Assembly (NCBI GenBank): GCA_023390175.1
Contig: JAEWDK010000008.1
Location: 62,001-126,000, forward strand
Source of the DNA: Bacillota bacterium
GTDB lineage: Bacteria > Bacillota > Clostridia > Oscillospirales > Acutalibacteraceae
Direction: 5' to 3'
Length of the DNA: 64,000 nucleotides
Under the pieces are notes generated by a model, which was not told where the DNA came from, made no database searches, and saw nothing but the letters and a program-made list of their open reading frames with translations. A program made the position numbers and the translations under genes. This document shows, piece by piece, positions 1 to 8,647 of this stretch (the stretch's first letter is position 1; every line of letters starts with the position of its first letter).

Positions 1-49
1 TCGGAACAAACTCCTCTTTTTGGCGCGATAACGTGTTGTAGATTTCCAT
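1..49 (-). CDS. cysS: Cysteinyl-tRNA synthetase, N-terminal fragment cut by window edge
   Basis: Only the first 16 codons lie in the window. They read MEIYNTLSRQKEEFVP, which is the conserved beginning of bacterial cysteinyl-tRNA synthetase, the enzyme that charges tRNA-Cys. The ATG is the base triplet 49-47, one base after the cysE stop codon, so the two genes are almost certainly co-transcribed and translationally coupled. The shared T-box leader upstream of cysE supports this assignment, since cysE-cysS is a classic T-box operon in Firmicutes. An overlapping out-of-frame ATG lies just upstream but does not give a recognisable protein. Confidence 0.82.
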   Translation of the reverse strand, partial: MEIYNTLSRQKEEFVP

Positions 50-50
50 T

Positions 51-698
51 TCATTTTACCTCTCTCTGCCTGTTTATTTCTTCCAGACGCTTCTGCATCT
101 TTTCCAGTTCCATGCTCACACGACAAAGCTCCTGCGATACCGGGTCGGCAACATGAATCTGATCCATATTGCCGGGACGCACGCCGTTCAGGCGCGCGAC
201 CCTTGCCGGCACACCGACCGCCGTGGCGTTGTCCGGCACCTCGTCAAGCACAACCGCTCCCGCGGCCACACGGGCATTGTCGCCCACACGGAACGGGCCG
301 AGCACTTTTGCCCCCGCGCCGACCATCACGTTGTTGCCGAGGGTAGGGTGGCGCTTTCCGTGGTCCTTACCGGTGCCGCCGAGCGTAACGCCCTGATACA
401 GCGTGCAGTTGTCGCCGATTTCGGTCGTTTCCCCGATCACCACGCCCATGCCGTGGTCAATAAACAATCCCCTGCCGATTTTGGCGCCGGGGTGAATTTC
501 AATTCCTGTCCTGTGCCGCGCCCGCTGGGACAAATACCGGGCGATAAATTTCATATCATGGCGGTAAAACCAGTTTGCCTTGCGGTACGCACGAACCGCC
601 TTAAACCCGGAATACAGGAGATATACCTCCAGCCTTGAACGGGCAGCAGGATCGCGTTCCATAATGGAATCAAGCTCTGCTTTCAGTTCCGTAAACAT
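51..698 (-). CDS. cysE: Serine O-acetyltransferase
   Basis: This enzyme transfers acetyl from acetyl-CoA to L-serine, giving O-acetylserine, the committed step of cysteine synthesis in the cytoplasm. The protein has a helical N-terminal domain followed by a left-handed beta-helix of hexapeptide repeats over roughly residues 65-165. The DHGMGVVIGET segment, with the family's catalytic His, and the GGTGKDHGKRHPT loop are typical of CysE. I place the start at the ATG at 698, preceded by GGAGG five bases away. The reading frame also offers a TTG at 710, but that codon overlaps the ribosome-binding site. At about 215 residues it is the short Bacillus/Clostridium type. A T-box leader precedes it and cysS follows, so expression should rise when tRNA-Cys is uncharged. 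Confidence 0.95.
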   Translation of the reverse strand: MFTELKAELDSIMERDPAARSRLEVYLLYSGFKAVRAYRKANWFYRHDMKFIARYLSQRARHRTGIEIHPGAKIGRGLFIDHGMGVVIGETTEIGDNCTLYQGVTLGGTGKDHGKRHPTLGNNVMVGAGAKVLGPFRVGDNARVAAGAVVLDEVPDNATAVGVPARVARLNGVRPGNMDQIHVADPVSQELCRVSMELEKMQKRLEEINRQREVK

Positions 699-754
699 AT
701 CTTCCTCCAATCAGCAATCAATTATCCGCCGGAGACCGTGATTCGAAGCACTCA

Positions 755-1042
755 TATCAATTATGGCGCAAAAAAGCCGCCTGCGCCCCCTTAGGGACGG
801 AGGCGGCTGTCATTCCGCGGTTCCACTCCGTTTTATTCTTTGGGGCCTTTAACGGTGCCTGCCGTGCGGGGATACTGATTTCCCCCCGCCTGCTGACGGA
901 TGCATTTCGCCGCACACCCAGCCAAAAGCGCTTCCAGCCCGGGCGCTTTCTCTCTGCTGCTTTCCTTGCGGTTACTTCTTCCGCTCCTTGCATTTATCAT
1001 ACAAATATCACTTACAGTATAGCATAAGTAAAAAAGAATGTT
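755..1042 (-). ncRNA. T-box riboswitch leader for cysE-cysS, probable tRNA-Cys specificity
   Basis: The minus strand carries the T-box core GTGGAACCGCGG, read from about 826 to 815, the sequence that pairs with the tRNA acceptor end. It is followed by a GC-rich hairpin with arms at 802-808 and 776-782 and then a run of T at 769-775, which is the intrinsic terminator of the switch. The codon UGC at 904-902, in an AAAUGCAU context, is a plausible specifier and would call for tRNA-Cys, matching the cysE-cysS genes. The leader is compact. The T-box core and terminator are seen directly; the specifier position is inferred. A 78-codon reading frame runs through this region but is a by-product of the GC-rich RNA. 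Confidence 0.9.
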
Positions 1043-1047
1043 ACATC

Positions 1048-1076
1048 AGTATATACCAAACTTCCGCTCAAGTCAA
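1048..1076 (-). promoter_or_regulatory. Sigma-A promoter of the T-box cysE-cysS operon
   Basis: On the minus strand TTGACT (1076-1071) and TATACT (1053-1048) are separated by 17 bp. This is close to consensus and positions transcription to begin near 1041, just before the T-box leader. It lies immediately downstream of the pgsA stop codon. Confidence 0.8.
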
Positions 1077-1106
1077 TCGCCGCCGCCATGAACCCCGGCG
1101 GGCGTT

Positions 1107-1706
1107 TTATTTTATGGTATTGATAACCCCGATATTTTCCTTGATGTAAATGATTCCGGAAAATGCGGTGAAGAAGGTCGCTATGTAAATGAACAGGTTG
1201 CCGATCAGCAGGAACGCGGCATCGCTGCCCATGCCGGCAACGGAAAAAGCGGGGACTATGCCGAAGCCGACCAGCTCCTGAATATATTGGAGCAGCAGGA
1301 TAACGACAATTGCAATAATCTGGCTCACTGTTTTGGTTTTGCCCCAGTTGTTGGCCGCAATCACTTTTCCGCTGTCCACCGCGACCAGGCGAATGGACGT
1401 CACCATAAATTCACGCGCGATAATTAAGATGACACACCAGGTTTCGGCAAGGCCGAGCTGGATAAAGCAGACCAGCGCTGAAATAACCAGTATTTTATCC
1501 GCAAGGGGATCCAAAAATTTACCGAACGTGGTAACCTGATTGTTTTTACGCGCCAGCTTTCCGTCAAAATGGTCGGTAAGGGATGCGATACCGAACAGAA
1601 CGCCTGCCAACAAATAGCGATGAGGGACGCCCGGAATTAAAAGCACCGCTACAAAGAACGGAACCAAAATAATACGGATTAAAGTCAGCTTATTTGGCAG
1701 ATTCAT
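1107..1706 (-). CDS. pgsA: CDP-diacylglycerol--glycerol-3-phosphate 3-phosphatidyltransferase
   Basis: PgsA makes phosphatidylglycerol phosphate from CDP-diacylglycerol and glycerol-3-phosphate in the cytoplasmic membrane, the first step to phosphatidylglycerol and cardiolipin. The CDP-alcohol phosphotransferase signature is visible near residues 44-70, with DHFDGKLAR followed by GKFLDPLADK, giving the spaced aspartates that bind metal. Several hydrophobic segments span the 199-residue protein. The ATG is preceded by AAGGAGG. It sits 15 bp after rimO, and pgsA next to rimO and recA is a common clostridial order. It is probably the last gene of the recA operon. Confidence 0.93.
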   Translation of the reverse strand: MNLPNKLTLIRIILVPFFVAVLLIPGVPHRYLLAGVLFGIASLTDHFDGKLARKNNQVTTFGKFLDPLADKILVISALVCFIQLGLAETWCVILIIAREFMVTSIRLVAVDSGKVIAANNWGKTKTVSQIIAIVVILLLQYIQELVGFGIVPAFSVAGMGSDAAFLLIGNLFIYIATFFTAFSGIIYIKENIGVINTIK

Positions 1707-1721
1707 TCCTGCGCCTCCTTA

Positions 1722-3050
1722 TTATACTTTTTCACCCGTAAGGTCACCGTCAATGCAGTCAGTGATTCTTACATCGGAAAACATACCGATTTTCGGCTTT
1801 TTGCCTTGGGCGGTAAAGAAAATTTTGCCGTCAATGTCCGGTGCGTCCGCCCAGGAACGGCCAAACCAGCATTCGGCAAGCCGGTCAAACCCTTCGACAA
1901 GCACGCTCAGCGTTTTGCCCGTCATTCCTTCACCCCACGACTGCATCAGGTTCATCTGGTCTTCCATAATCAGCTCCATGCGGTGCTGCTTCACATCCTC
2001 GTCAATCTGATCGGGCATTTCCGCGGCAGCAGTACCCTCCTCCTGCGAATAGGCAAAGCACCCCAGCCGCTCAAAGCGGATGTCGCGCACAAACTCGGCG
2101 AGCTCGGTAAAATCTTCTTCTGTTTCACCGGGGAACCCGGTAATCAGCGTGGTGCGGAGAATTAAATTCGGGATTGCGGCGCGCATTTTTTGAATCAGCG
2201 CGGTCAGCTCTTCCCTGCTACCGGTGCGGCGCATGGCTTTCAGCAAACGCGCGCTGCAGTGCTGCAGCGGAAGATCAATATATTTTACGATTTTATCTTC
2301 CTTTGCAATGGTTTCGAGCAGTTCATCCGTAATGGAATCCGGGTAACAGTACAGAATACGAATCCACCGGATGCCCTCGATTTTACACAGCTCCCGTAAA
2401 AGCTGCGGCAGCATCAGCTTGCCGTAAATGTCCCAGCCATAGCGTGTCGTGTCCTGTGCAATCAGGATGAGCTCCTTTGCGCCGTTTTCGGCCAGGCCCT
2501 GTGCCTCTTCGATAATATTTTCAACCGTGCGCGAGCGGTAGCGCCCGCGGATAAACGGAATGGCACAATAAGCGCACCGATTGTCGCAGCCCTCCGCGAT
2601 TTTAAGGTACGCGGTGTAGCTCGGGGTGGAAAGCGCGCGGTCACCGCACAGCGGCAGGAGTGTTTTTTCCGGGAACAGCTCGGTTCTTTCGCCGCCCAGC
2701 GCATTTTTAACGACGGAAGCAATGTCGCTGTCCGCCCCAATGCCGGCAACGGCGTCCACTTCAGGCAGTTCCTTTAAAATCTGCTCCCGGTAGCGCTCGG
2801 CCATGCAGCCGGTCACCACGATCGCCTTGATTTTGCCCTCCGCCTTCAATCTGGCAAGCTCCAGAATTTCCTCGATGGATTCTTTTTTCGCGGCGTCAAT
2901 AAACCCGCATGTGTTGACAATAGCGACGTCCGCGAGCGCGGGGTCGTTTTCCAGCTGATAGCCCGCCTTTTGCAGCGCAGCCATCATCATTTCGGCGTCA
3001 ACCTGATTTTTGGCGCAGCCAAGGCTCACCATTCCTACACGATATGCCAT
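1722..3050 (-). CDS. rimO: Ribosomal protein S12 methylthiotransferase
   Basis: RimO is a radical-SAM enzyme that adds a methylthio group to a conserved aspartate of ribosomal protein S12. The N-terminal UPF0004 domain has its three cluster cysteines at about residues 12, 48 and 82. The radical-SAM motif GCDNRCAYC lies at about 154-162, with IRGRYRSR just after it, a hallmark of the methylthiotransferase family. The C-terminal part fits a TRAM domain. The opening MVSLGCAKNQVDAE favours RimO over the tRNA enzyme MiaB. The length of 442 residues is normal and a GGGAGA ribosome-binding site precedes the ATG. Confidence 0.94.
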   Translation of the reverse strand: MAYRVGMVSLGCAKNQVDAEMMMAALQKAGYQLENDPALADVAIVNTCGFIDAAKKESIEEILELARLKAEGKIKAIVVTGCMAERYREQILKELPEVDAVAGIGADSDIASVVKNALGGERTELFPEKTLLPLCGDRALSTPSYTAYLKIAEGCDNRCAYCAIPFIRGRYRSRTVENIIEEAQGLAENGAKELILIAQDTTRYGWDIYGKLMLPQLLRELCKIEGIRWIRILYCYPDSITDELLETIAKEDKIVKYIDLPLQHCSARLLKAMRRTGSREELTALIQKMRAAIPNLILRTTLITGFPGETEEDFTELAEFVRDIRFERLGCFAYSQEEGTAAAEMPDQIDEDVKQHRMELIMEDQMNLMQSWGEGMTGKTLSVLVEGFDRLAECWFGRSWADAPDIDGKIFFTAQGKKPKIGMFSDVRITDCIDGDLTGEKV

Positions 3051-3059
3051 ATAATCTCC

Positions 3060-3488
3060 CTATCTTAATTCAACTGTGAAATCTTCCGAATGAAAACTGC
3101 TGTAATATCTTCCCGACTGTGCCGTGAATTTCAATACACAGTAATCGGGGTCGGTAACGCCGAGGGAGTAATACACGGTATCCCCCTCGTGCCAAATCAT
3201 CTCTTTACTGTCCGCATCTTCCAATACTTCCACGGTACCTTTCAGCATCACGCCGCGAAAAAACCTTTTATCGCAGAAATAAATACAGGCTTTCGGGTTC
3301 GCACGGTATTGAGCCACCCGCATGGAAGAAGTGTTTGTTGTAAAATAAAACGTGTGAATTCCGTCCCGTTTTCTTGGCGGCAGCATGGCTTTCGTATTGG
3401 GAAACCCATCAGCATCCACCGAACTGATAAATGAGACGCCCTGCTTATCAATCAGATTTCCGATCGTTTGTTCCGCATTTCTCATCAT
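3060..3488 (-). CDS. Pyridoxamine 5'-phosphate oxidase-like FMN-binding family protein
   Basis: The 142-residue protein has the split-barrel look of the PNPOx-like superfamily: FISSVDADGFPNTKAM near the N-terminus, HTFYFTTNTSS in the middle and KACIYFCD after it. This resembles general-stress-protein-26-type proteins, which bind flavin but whose substrates are mostly unknown. It is too divergent to call a true pyridoxamine phosphate oxidase. Its ATG overlaps the recX stop codon, with GGGGAGG upstream, so it is translated from the recA-recX transcript. The partnership with SOS genes may be only operon convenience. Confidence 0.75.
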   Translation of the reverse strand: MMRNAEQTIGNLIDKQGVSFISSVDADGFPNTKAMLPPRKRDGIHTFYFTTNTSSMRVAQYRANPKACIYFCDKRFFRGVMLKGTVEVLEDADSKEMIWHEGDTVYYSLGVTDPDYCVLKFTAQSGRYYSSFHSEDFTVELR

Positions 3489-4102
3489 ATGGAATCCTCC
3501 CCGTCAGTCAACCGGTTTATCGCCGTGCGGATGTCGTCCCAGCGGTAGCCGAGCCTTTGCAGCGCGGCGATACTGCGGCGGCGTCCCTTTTCGTCGTCCA
3601 GCGTTCGAATGTATTTCTTCTGAATCAGTTCCAAAATCTTTTCCACCGGGTCGGGGGCGGCTTCCTCCACAATCTGCTCGGCAAGCTCCCGGTCGATTCC
3701 CTTCTGCAGCAGCTCCTGCCGCGTTCTGGAAACGGAGTACCCTTTTCGGCCCAGCAGCTCCGCGGCAAGATTGCGCGCGTATTCCTCGTCGTTGACAAGG
3801 CCGAGCTCCGCCATGCGTTCCGCCGCGGCTTCTGCCGCTTCCCGCGAAGTAACGCGGCTGATTTTATCCGCCAGTTCCTTTTGGGAATGGCTGCGGTGCT
3901 CCAAAAGATAGAGCGCCTTTTCCCCCGCGCGGCGGCCTTCACTCGCCTGAATCAGCTCGTGCAGTTGTTCGTCGTCAAGCTCCCGCCCGGGCTTATACCC
4001 GGATTTCAGCAATGTTTCGGTGTCGATATTCACAGCGAACTCGCCGTCGAGGAACAGGGCGGACAGGCTTTTTTTACGGGGTTCAACCGCAGTAATCAGC
4101 AT
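3485..4102 (-). CDS. recX: Regulatory protein RecX
   Basis: RecX binds RecA filaments and modulates recombination and the SOS response. The 205-residue protein is rich in charged helices and has the three-helix repeat pattern of the family. Recognisable pieces are RAGEKALYLLEHRSHSQKEL, MAELGLVNDEEYAR and KGIDRELAEQIVEE. It begins two bases after the recA stop codon, the usual recA-recX arrangement, and its end overlaps the following gene by four bases. RecX is poorly conserved, so position next to recA is an important part of the call. Confidence 0.9.
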   Translation of the reverse strand: MLITAVEPRKKSLSALFLDGEFAVNIDTETLLKSGYKPGRELDDEQLHELIQASEGRRAGEKALYLLEHRSHSQKELADKISRVTSREAAEAAAERMAELGLVNDEEYARNLAAELLGRKGYSVSRTRQELLQKGIDRELAEQIVEEAAPDPVEKILELIQKKYIRTLDDEKGRRRSIAALQRLGYRWDDIRTAINRLTDGEDSI

Positions 4103-4104
4103 AC

Positions 4105-5220
4105 TCAGTCATCCGCGGAAATGTCGATATTGGCAGCTTTTCCGCGTGACCCCGTTTTAGCGGGCACCGGGGCCGCTACCGCAACTTCAACCGGTTTGGC
4201 CGCAGAAGCGGGTGCCGGCGTTGTTTTTGTGTAGAGCTTCGCAATATTTTCTTTGACCAAGCCTTCAATTTCATTCGCTGTTTCCGGGTTTTCAGCCAGG
4301 AATATTTTTACATTGTCGCGTCCCTGCCCAAGCCGGGTTTCCTTGTAGGAGAACCACGCGCCGCTTTTCTGAATGATTTCCAGCTTGACGGCCAGGTCGA
4401 GCAGTTCACCCTCGCGGGAAATGCCCCTGCCGTACATTACGTCGAATTCCCCTTCACGGAACGGGGGCGCGATTTTATTTTTCACGACCTTGGCACGGGT
4501 ACGGGAGCCGATTTGCTCGGTTCCGTTTTTCAGTGTTTCGATCTTACGGATGTCGATACGCACGGAAGCGTAGAATTTTAGAGCGCGGCCGCCGGGGGTA
4601 ACCTCCGGGCTGCCGTACATAACGCCGACTTTTTCACGCAGCTGATTGATAAAAATAGCCACGCAGTTGGATTTGGAAATTGCTCCGGCCAACTTGCGCA
4701 ATGCCTGGCTCATTAAGCGGGCCTGCAGCCCGACATGGCTGTCGCCCATTTCGCCCTCGATTTCAGCACGCGGCACCAGCGCGGCAACCGAGTCAACCAC
4801 GATTACGTCAATTGCGCCGGAACGCACCAAAGCTTCCGTAATTTCCAGCGCCTGCTCGCCGGTGTCCGGCTGGGAAACCAGCAGCGAGTCCACATCGACC
4901 CCAAGCGCGCGGGCATAAACAGGGTCCAGTGCATGTTCCACGTCGATAAACGCAGCGTTTCCGCCGTTTTTTTGCCCCTGTGCAATACAGTGCAGCGCAA
5001 GGGTCGTTTTACCGGAGCTTTCCGGCCCGTAAACCTCCGCAATACGGCCGCGCGGAAGTCCGCCGATTCCCAGCGCCAGGTCAAGTGAAAGCGAGCCGGT
5101 CGGGATTGCCTCCACATGCATTGCTTCGTTTTGACCCAGGCGCATGACTGCGCCTTTGCCGAACTGCTTTTCAATCTGCGCCAGCGCAGTTTCCAGTGCT
5201 GTTTTTTTATCCGCCACCAT
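4105..5220 (-). CDS. recA: Recombinase RecA
   Basis: RecA forms ATP-dependent filaments on single-stranded DNA, drives strand exchange and triggers LexA self-cleavage. The Walker A motif GPESSGKTT lies at residues 65-73. The DNA-binding loop region and the conserved [20 protein letters not shown] stretch are intact. The 371 residues include an Ala/Pro/Lys-rich C-terminal tail ending in acidic residues, as expected. CCGGAGGG precedes the ATG. It has its own promoter and a LexA-type box upstream, and recX follows directly. Confidence 0.98.
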   Translation of the reverse strand: MVADKKTALETALAQIEKQFGKGAVMRLGQNEAMHVEAIPTGSLSLDLALGIGGLPRGRIAEVYGPESSGKTTLALHCIAQGQKNGGNAAFIDVEHALDPVYARALGVDVDSLLVSQPDTGEQALEITEALVRSGAIDVIVVDSVAALVPRAEIEGEMGDSHVGLQARLMSQALRKLAGAISKSNCVAIFINQLREKVGVMYGSPEVTPGGRALKFYASVRIDIRKIETLKNGTEQIGSRTRAKVVKNKIAPPFREGEFDVMYGRGISREGELLDLAVKLEIIQKSGAWFSYKETRLGQGRDNVKIFLAENPETANEIEGLVKENIAKLYTKTTPAPASAAKPVEVAVAAPVPAKTGSRGKAANIDISADD

Positions 5221-5252
5221 AACAATCCCTCCGGTTTTTCAATAATAAACAA

Positions 5253-5281
5253 ATTATATCTGATTTTACTCATAAAATCAA
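5253..5281 (-). promoter_or_regulatory. Sigma-A promoter of the recA operon
   Basis: On the minus strand TTGATT (5281-5276) and TATAAT (5258-5253) are 17 bp apart. This places recA under its own promoter in the gap after prmC. Confidence 0.75.
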
Positions 5282-5300
5282 TACGCAGGAAGATAAAACT

Positions 5301-5314
5301 CGAACAAACGTTTA
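5301..5314 (-). promoter_or_regulatory. LexA/DinR-type SOS box upstream of recA
   Basis: The forward strand reads CGAACAAACGTTTA, which fits the Gram-positive SOS box CGAACRNRYGTTYC except at the last base. It lies about 20 bp upstream of the recA -35 element and overlaps the prmC stop codon. The position fits damage-inducible control of recA by LexA; lexA itself is not in the window. Confidence 0.72.
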
Positions 5315-6181
5315 ATCTTTCTCCCGAATTCCGGCTACTACACGTTCAATTTCATTGAAATCCCTGTGTACCTGAATTTGCGAAAGGCCGGCTGCTTTGA
5401 ACAATTCGGACACCGCATCCGCCTGCCCTTCCCCCACTTCGACCGCAGCCGTGCCGCTCGGTTTTAGCTTTGGCAGCCAAAGCTGCGCGATGGCCCGGTA
5501 AAAGTCAAGCCCGTCCCTGCCGCCATTCAGCGCGGTGCGCGGTTCCAGCTGTACTTCCGCCTGAAGCGTGGAAATTGTTTCTTCCTCCACATACGGCGGA
5601 TTCGAAACAATACAGTCCAGCATGGGAAGCTGCCGCGTGCTTTGCGGATCCAACACGTCCAGCCGCAGGGCAGTCACATTCCGAAATCCTGTTTCTTTTA
5701 TATTCAGATTTAAATAAGAAAAGGCTTTGTCATAAAACTCCGCCGCGGTAATTTTTGCACTTGGGAATAAGGAGGCAAGCCCGAGCGCGACCGCGCCCGT
5801 ACCCGCGCACAGGTCGAGCACACAGGGGGCATCCACACCCCGCAGCAGCCGTGCTGCGGTGTACACGAGCAGCTCCGTTTCCTCCCGGGGAATCAGGACA
5901 CCCTCGCCCACGTTCAGTTCCAGCTTCATGAACGGCCACTTGCCCAAAATATACTGCAGCGGCCTGCCCGAAGCGCGTTCCCTGACGCAGTCCATATAGC
6001 CGCGCGCCTTTGTACCGTCGGCAATTTCGTTGGAGCGCAGCAGCCGCCCCTGCCGGTCAAGGCCGAACGCCTTTTGAAAAAGGCAGTCCGCGTCAAAGGC
6101 GGGGGATTCGTTACCCGCCCCGCTTAAAACGTTTTTTCCCTGCCGGTAAATTTCGCCCAATGTCATCCAGCCATCCCGCAT
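5312..6181 (-). CDS. prmC: Peptide chain release factor N5-glutamine methyltransferase
   Basis: PrmC methylates the glutamine of the GGQ motif in release factors RF1 and RF2. The catalytic NPPY motif lies at residues 194-197, and the SAM-binding DLCAGTGAVALGLA at about 123-136. The family-typical VLIPREETELLV precedes it. At 289 residues the length is normal. The first ATG at 6181 has a weak ribosome-binding site; an in-frame ATG at 6166 is an alternative start. It lies 16 bp after DUF1385, the frequent clostridial partner of prmC. prfA, often next to it, is not here. Confidence 0.94.
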   Translation of the reverse strand: MRDGWMTLGEIYRQGKNVLSGAGNESPAFDADCLFQKAFGLDRQGRLLRSNEIADGTKARGYMDCVRERASGRPLQYILGKWPFMKLELNVGEGVLIPREETELLVYTAARLLRGVDAPCVLDLCAGTGAVALGLASLFPSAKITAAEFYDKAFSYLNLNIKETGFRNVTALRLDVLDPQSTRQLPMLDCIVSNPPYVEEETISTLQAEVQLEPRTALNGGRDGLDFYRAIAQLWLPKLKPSGTAAVEVGEGQADAVSELFKAAGLSQIQVHRDFNEIERVVAGIREKD

Positions 6182-6197
6182 TTCTTCGCTATAACTA

Positions 6198-7151
6198 CTA
6201 TAAGCTGATTTTGTCTTCGCCGTTTTCCGGAATTACTTCTTTCATAGCCGCGATTGCAACCTCGATCATACTGTCGTCCGGCTCCTTGGTGGTAATACGC
6301 TGCACCCAAAGCCCCGGCGCGGAAACAATATGGGTCAGCGTGTTATCGTACCGCCCGCAAAGGCGGATGAATTCATAGCCGATTCCGACAATAAGCGGAA
6401 TACAAAGAATTTTTACAATTGTACGGACAAACGGATTGCCGAACGGAATAAAAAATCCCACAATAATGCCCAGCAGCAGCATAATTACAATAAAGCTGGT
6501 GCCGCAGCGGGGATGAAAGCGGCTGTGGCGGCGTACATTTTCCACAGTCAGTTCCTCATCGTTCTCATAACAGAAGATCGTTTTGTGTTCCGCACCGTGG
6601 TACTGGAACAGCCGGTGAATCTCCGGCATACGGGAAGTCAGGATTATGTAAACAAGAAAGATTGCAATGCGCATCACGCCTTCAATCAGGGAACGCCACG
6701 GCCCAATCGCCGGGCCTGCGCCATGATCGCGTATCAGGTTAAAAATCAGGGTCGGGAGCATGAAGAACAGCAGGATTGCAAGCAGCAATCCCAAAACTGT
6801 TCCCGCTGCCATAACCACATTCATAATTTTATCGCCGAATTTATCTGAAAGCCATTTGTCGAATTTGGACGGCTCTTCGTCGTCTTCTATCCCCGCTTTG
6901 TCCACGGAATAGGAAAGCGCCCTGTAGCCCATGCTGAGCGAGTCAATCAATCCGGCGATTCCGCGCAGCAAAGGCCACCGCATAAAACCGTATTTATCGC
7001 GGATAAACTCGGTCTTCATTTCCTCCGTGGAGATGGTGCCGTCGCTCAGGCGGACAGCGGTTGCGGTTTTTTTGGGACCGCGCATCAGGATGCCCTCAAT
7101 CAGTGCCTGCCCGCCAATGGAGGTGATGCATTTTGTCTTTTCTCTAGCCAT
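6198..7151 (-). CDS. DUF1385 family membrane protein (YqhQ-like)
   Basis: The opening TSIGGQALIEGILMRGPKK, the central FQYHGAEHKTIFCYE with its invariant His-Gly-Ala-Glu-His, and several hydrophobic segments identify the DUF1385 family. The His/Glu/Cys-rich motif suggests a metal site, but the biochemical role is unknown. I start it at ATG 7151, inside the last codons of the histidine kinase with an 8-bp overlap. The frame stays open upstream to 7208, but those extra 19 residues are the kinase tail read in another frame. About 317 residues is normal. It is translationally coupled to the sensor kinase and followed by prmC. Confidence 0.85.
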   Translation of the reverse strand: MAREKTKCITSIGGQALIEGILMRGPKKTATAVRLSDGTISTEEMKTEFIRDKYGFMRWPLLRGIAGLIDSLSMGYRALSYSVDKAGIEDDEEPSKFDKWLSDKFGDKIMNVVMAAGTVLGLLLAILLFFMLPTLIFNLIRDHGAGPAIGPWRSLIEGVMRIAIFLVYIILTSRMPEIHRLFQYHGAEHKTIFCYENDEELTVENVRRHSRFHPRCGTSFIVIMLLLGIIVGFFIPFGNPFVRTIVKILCIPLIVGIGYEFIRLCGRYDNTLTHIVSAPGLWVQRITTKEPDDSMIEVAIAAMKEVIPENGEDKISL

Positions 7152-8613
7152 TATTTTCGGAGTTCCTTTCTTCGTTTCCCGCTTCGAAATCTTTTGATTT
7201 ATTTTCAAGCTGTTTCAGCGTGGGAATTACAATGGTGACCGCGGTGCCCACGTTTTCGTGGCTTTCAATTTCCAGCCGCCCGGAATGGAGCGCCATGATT
7301 TCGTCGGCAAGCGCAAGGCCGATGCCGGAGCCGCGGATGGTTTGGTTTGCCTTGTAAAATTTCTTTTTTACATTGGGCAGATGCTCCGCCGGAATACCGC
7401 AGCCGTTGTCGCTGATTACAACGCGGATGAGGCCCTCCGATTCGGAAACAGTCACGCTGATGGTGCCGCCCTCGCTTGTATATTTTAAGGCGTTGTCAAT
7501 AATATTGACAAACACCTGCCGTAATCGGTTAATGTCGCCCAAGACCGGCGAAAGCATTGCGGGCTCTTCATACAGAAGGAATTTATGCTCGGTGTTGGCG
7601 CGTTCGCTGAACATGTAAACCGCTTCGCCCAGTTCCGCAAGAATATCGATTTTATCCATTGTCAGCGTCATGCGCCCGCTCTGCATGCGTGAAAAATCCA
7701 ACAGCTCCTCTACAATACCGGAAAGGCGCTCGGACTCGTGAATAATAATGCCCATGCCGCGGTCGAGCGTTTCCTTGTCAATGTCGCCGTCGTGCATCGT
7801 TTCCGCCCAGCCCTTAATGGCAGTAAGCGGCGTACGCAACTCGTGCGAGACCGACGAGATAAAGTCGTTCTTCATTTTTTCCGCCGCGCCCAGTTCGTCC
7901 GCCATGTCGTTGATGGTGTCGCAAAGCTGGCCGACCTCATCATCATTCATCTTATGGATTCGCGCCTTAAAGTCGCCCTGCGCAATTCGTTTTGCGGTTG
8001 CGCCGATTTCCTTAATCGGAGTAATGATGGAGTTCATAAAATAATAACTGGATACAATCACAAACAGAATAATGAGCAAGCCCGCCAAAATGAGGGCGGC
8101 CACAAGAACAAACACCTGCTTGTCGGCCTGCTGCAGGGAAACCACGTAGCGGATTGCACCCACAAAGCTGCCGTCGTCGTTGCGCATTACCCTGGTAACA
8201 GCCATAACCTTTTCGCCGCTTGTCAGTTTGCCCGTCCAGGCGCCATAGCCGTTTCCATCGTCCAAGGCAAGCTTGTAATCCGGCATTGGCTGGGTTTGGT
8301 CCGGTGCGAATCCGATGGAAGTAATGATGATTTTTCCGTTGGAGTTGAACACCATCAGTTCCATGCTCTCCTTGTTGGGGAAATTCTCAACATAGTTGCG
8401 GGCAGCGGTGCTGAATTCCTTCGGCGACTTTCTGCCGTAATCCGCAAACACATTGGTCAGCTCACCGGAGCGGCCGTTGATTGCCTGCTGAATGCCGTTG
8501 TAAACGTAGCCGCGTATTACAAACGAAAGAGTAAGTATCAGCGTAACCAGAATGAGCAGTATGATGCCCAGGCTGTTTAACATCCAGCGCCTTGTAATGC
8601 CCGTCGCCCTCAC
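7144..8613 (-). CDS. Sensor histidine kinase (PhoR/WalK-like)
   Basis: The protein has a transmembrane helix near residues 13-35, an extracytoplasmic domain of about 130 residues, a second membrane helix near 168-190 and then a HAMP linker. The dimerisation/phosphoacceptor motif FISSVSHELRTPL places the His near residue 257. A HATPase domain follows, with DNALKYT, DNGCGIP and GSGIGLALA as N, G1 and G2 boxes. I prefer the GTG at 8613 because AAAGGAG sits eight bases upstream; the GTG at 8631 overlaps that site. The extracellular domain resembles a generic Cache/PAS-like sensor, and its signal is unknown. Its partner regulator lies upstream, separated by repeats. Confidence 0.9.
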   Translation of the reverse strand: MRATGITRRWMLNSLGIILLILVTLILTLSFVIRGYVYNGIQQAINGRSGELTNVFADYGRKSPKEFSTAARNYVENFPNKESMELMVFNSNGKIIITSIGFAPDQTQPMPDYKLALDDGNGYGAWTGKLTSGEKVMAVTRVMRNDDGSFVGAIRYVVSLQQADKQVFVLVAALILAGLLIILFVIVSSYYFMNSIITPIKEIGATAKRIAQGDFKARIHKMNDDEVGQLCDTINDMADELGAAEKMKNDFISSVSHELRTPLTAIKGWAETMHDGDIDKETLDRGMGIIIHESERLSGIVEELLDFSRMQSGRMTLTMDKIDILAELGEAVYMFSERANTEHKFLLYEEPAMLSPVLGDINRLRQVFVNIIDNALKYTSEGGTISVTVSESEGLIRVVISDNGCGIPAEHLPNVKKKFYKANQTIRGSGIGLALADEIMALHSGRLEIESHENVGTAVTIVIPTLKQLENKSKDFEAGNEERNSENNG

Positions 8614-8647
8614 GGTGCTCACTCCTTTCACGGTTTATTGTTAATTA

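Noticed and set aside
153..638. 161-codon plus-strand frame antisense to cysE
   Set aside because: Opposes a clear serine acetyltransferase and has no recognisable domain or ribosome-binding site.
757..993. 78-codon minus-strand reading frame
   Set aside because: It lies entirely within the T-box leader, including the terminator hairpin; its residues reflect structured RNA, not protein.
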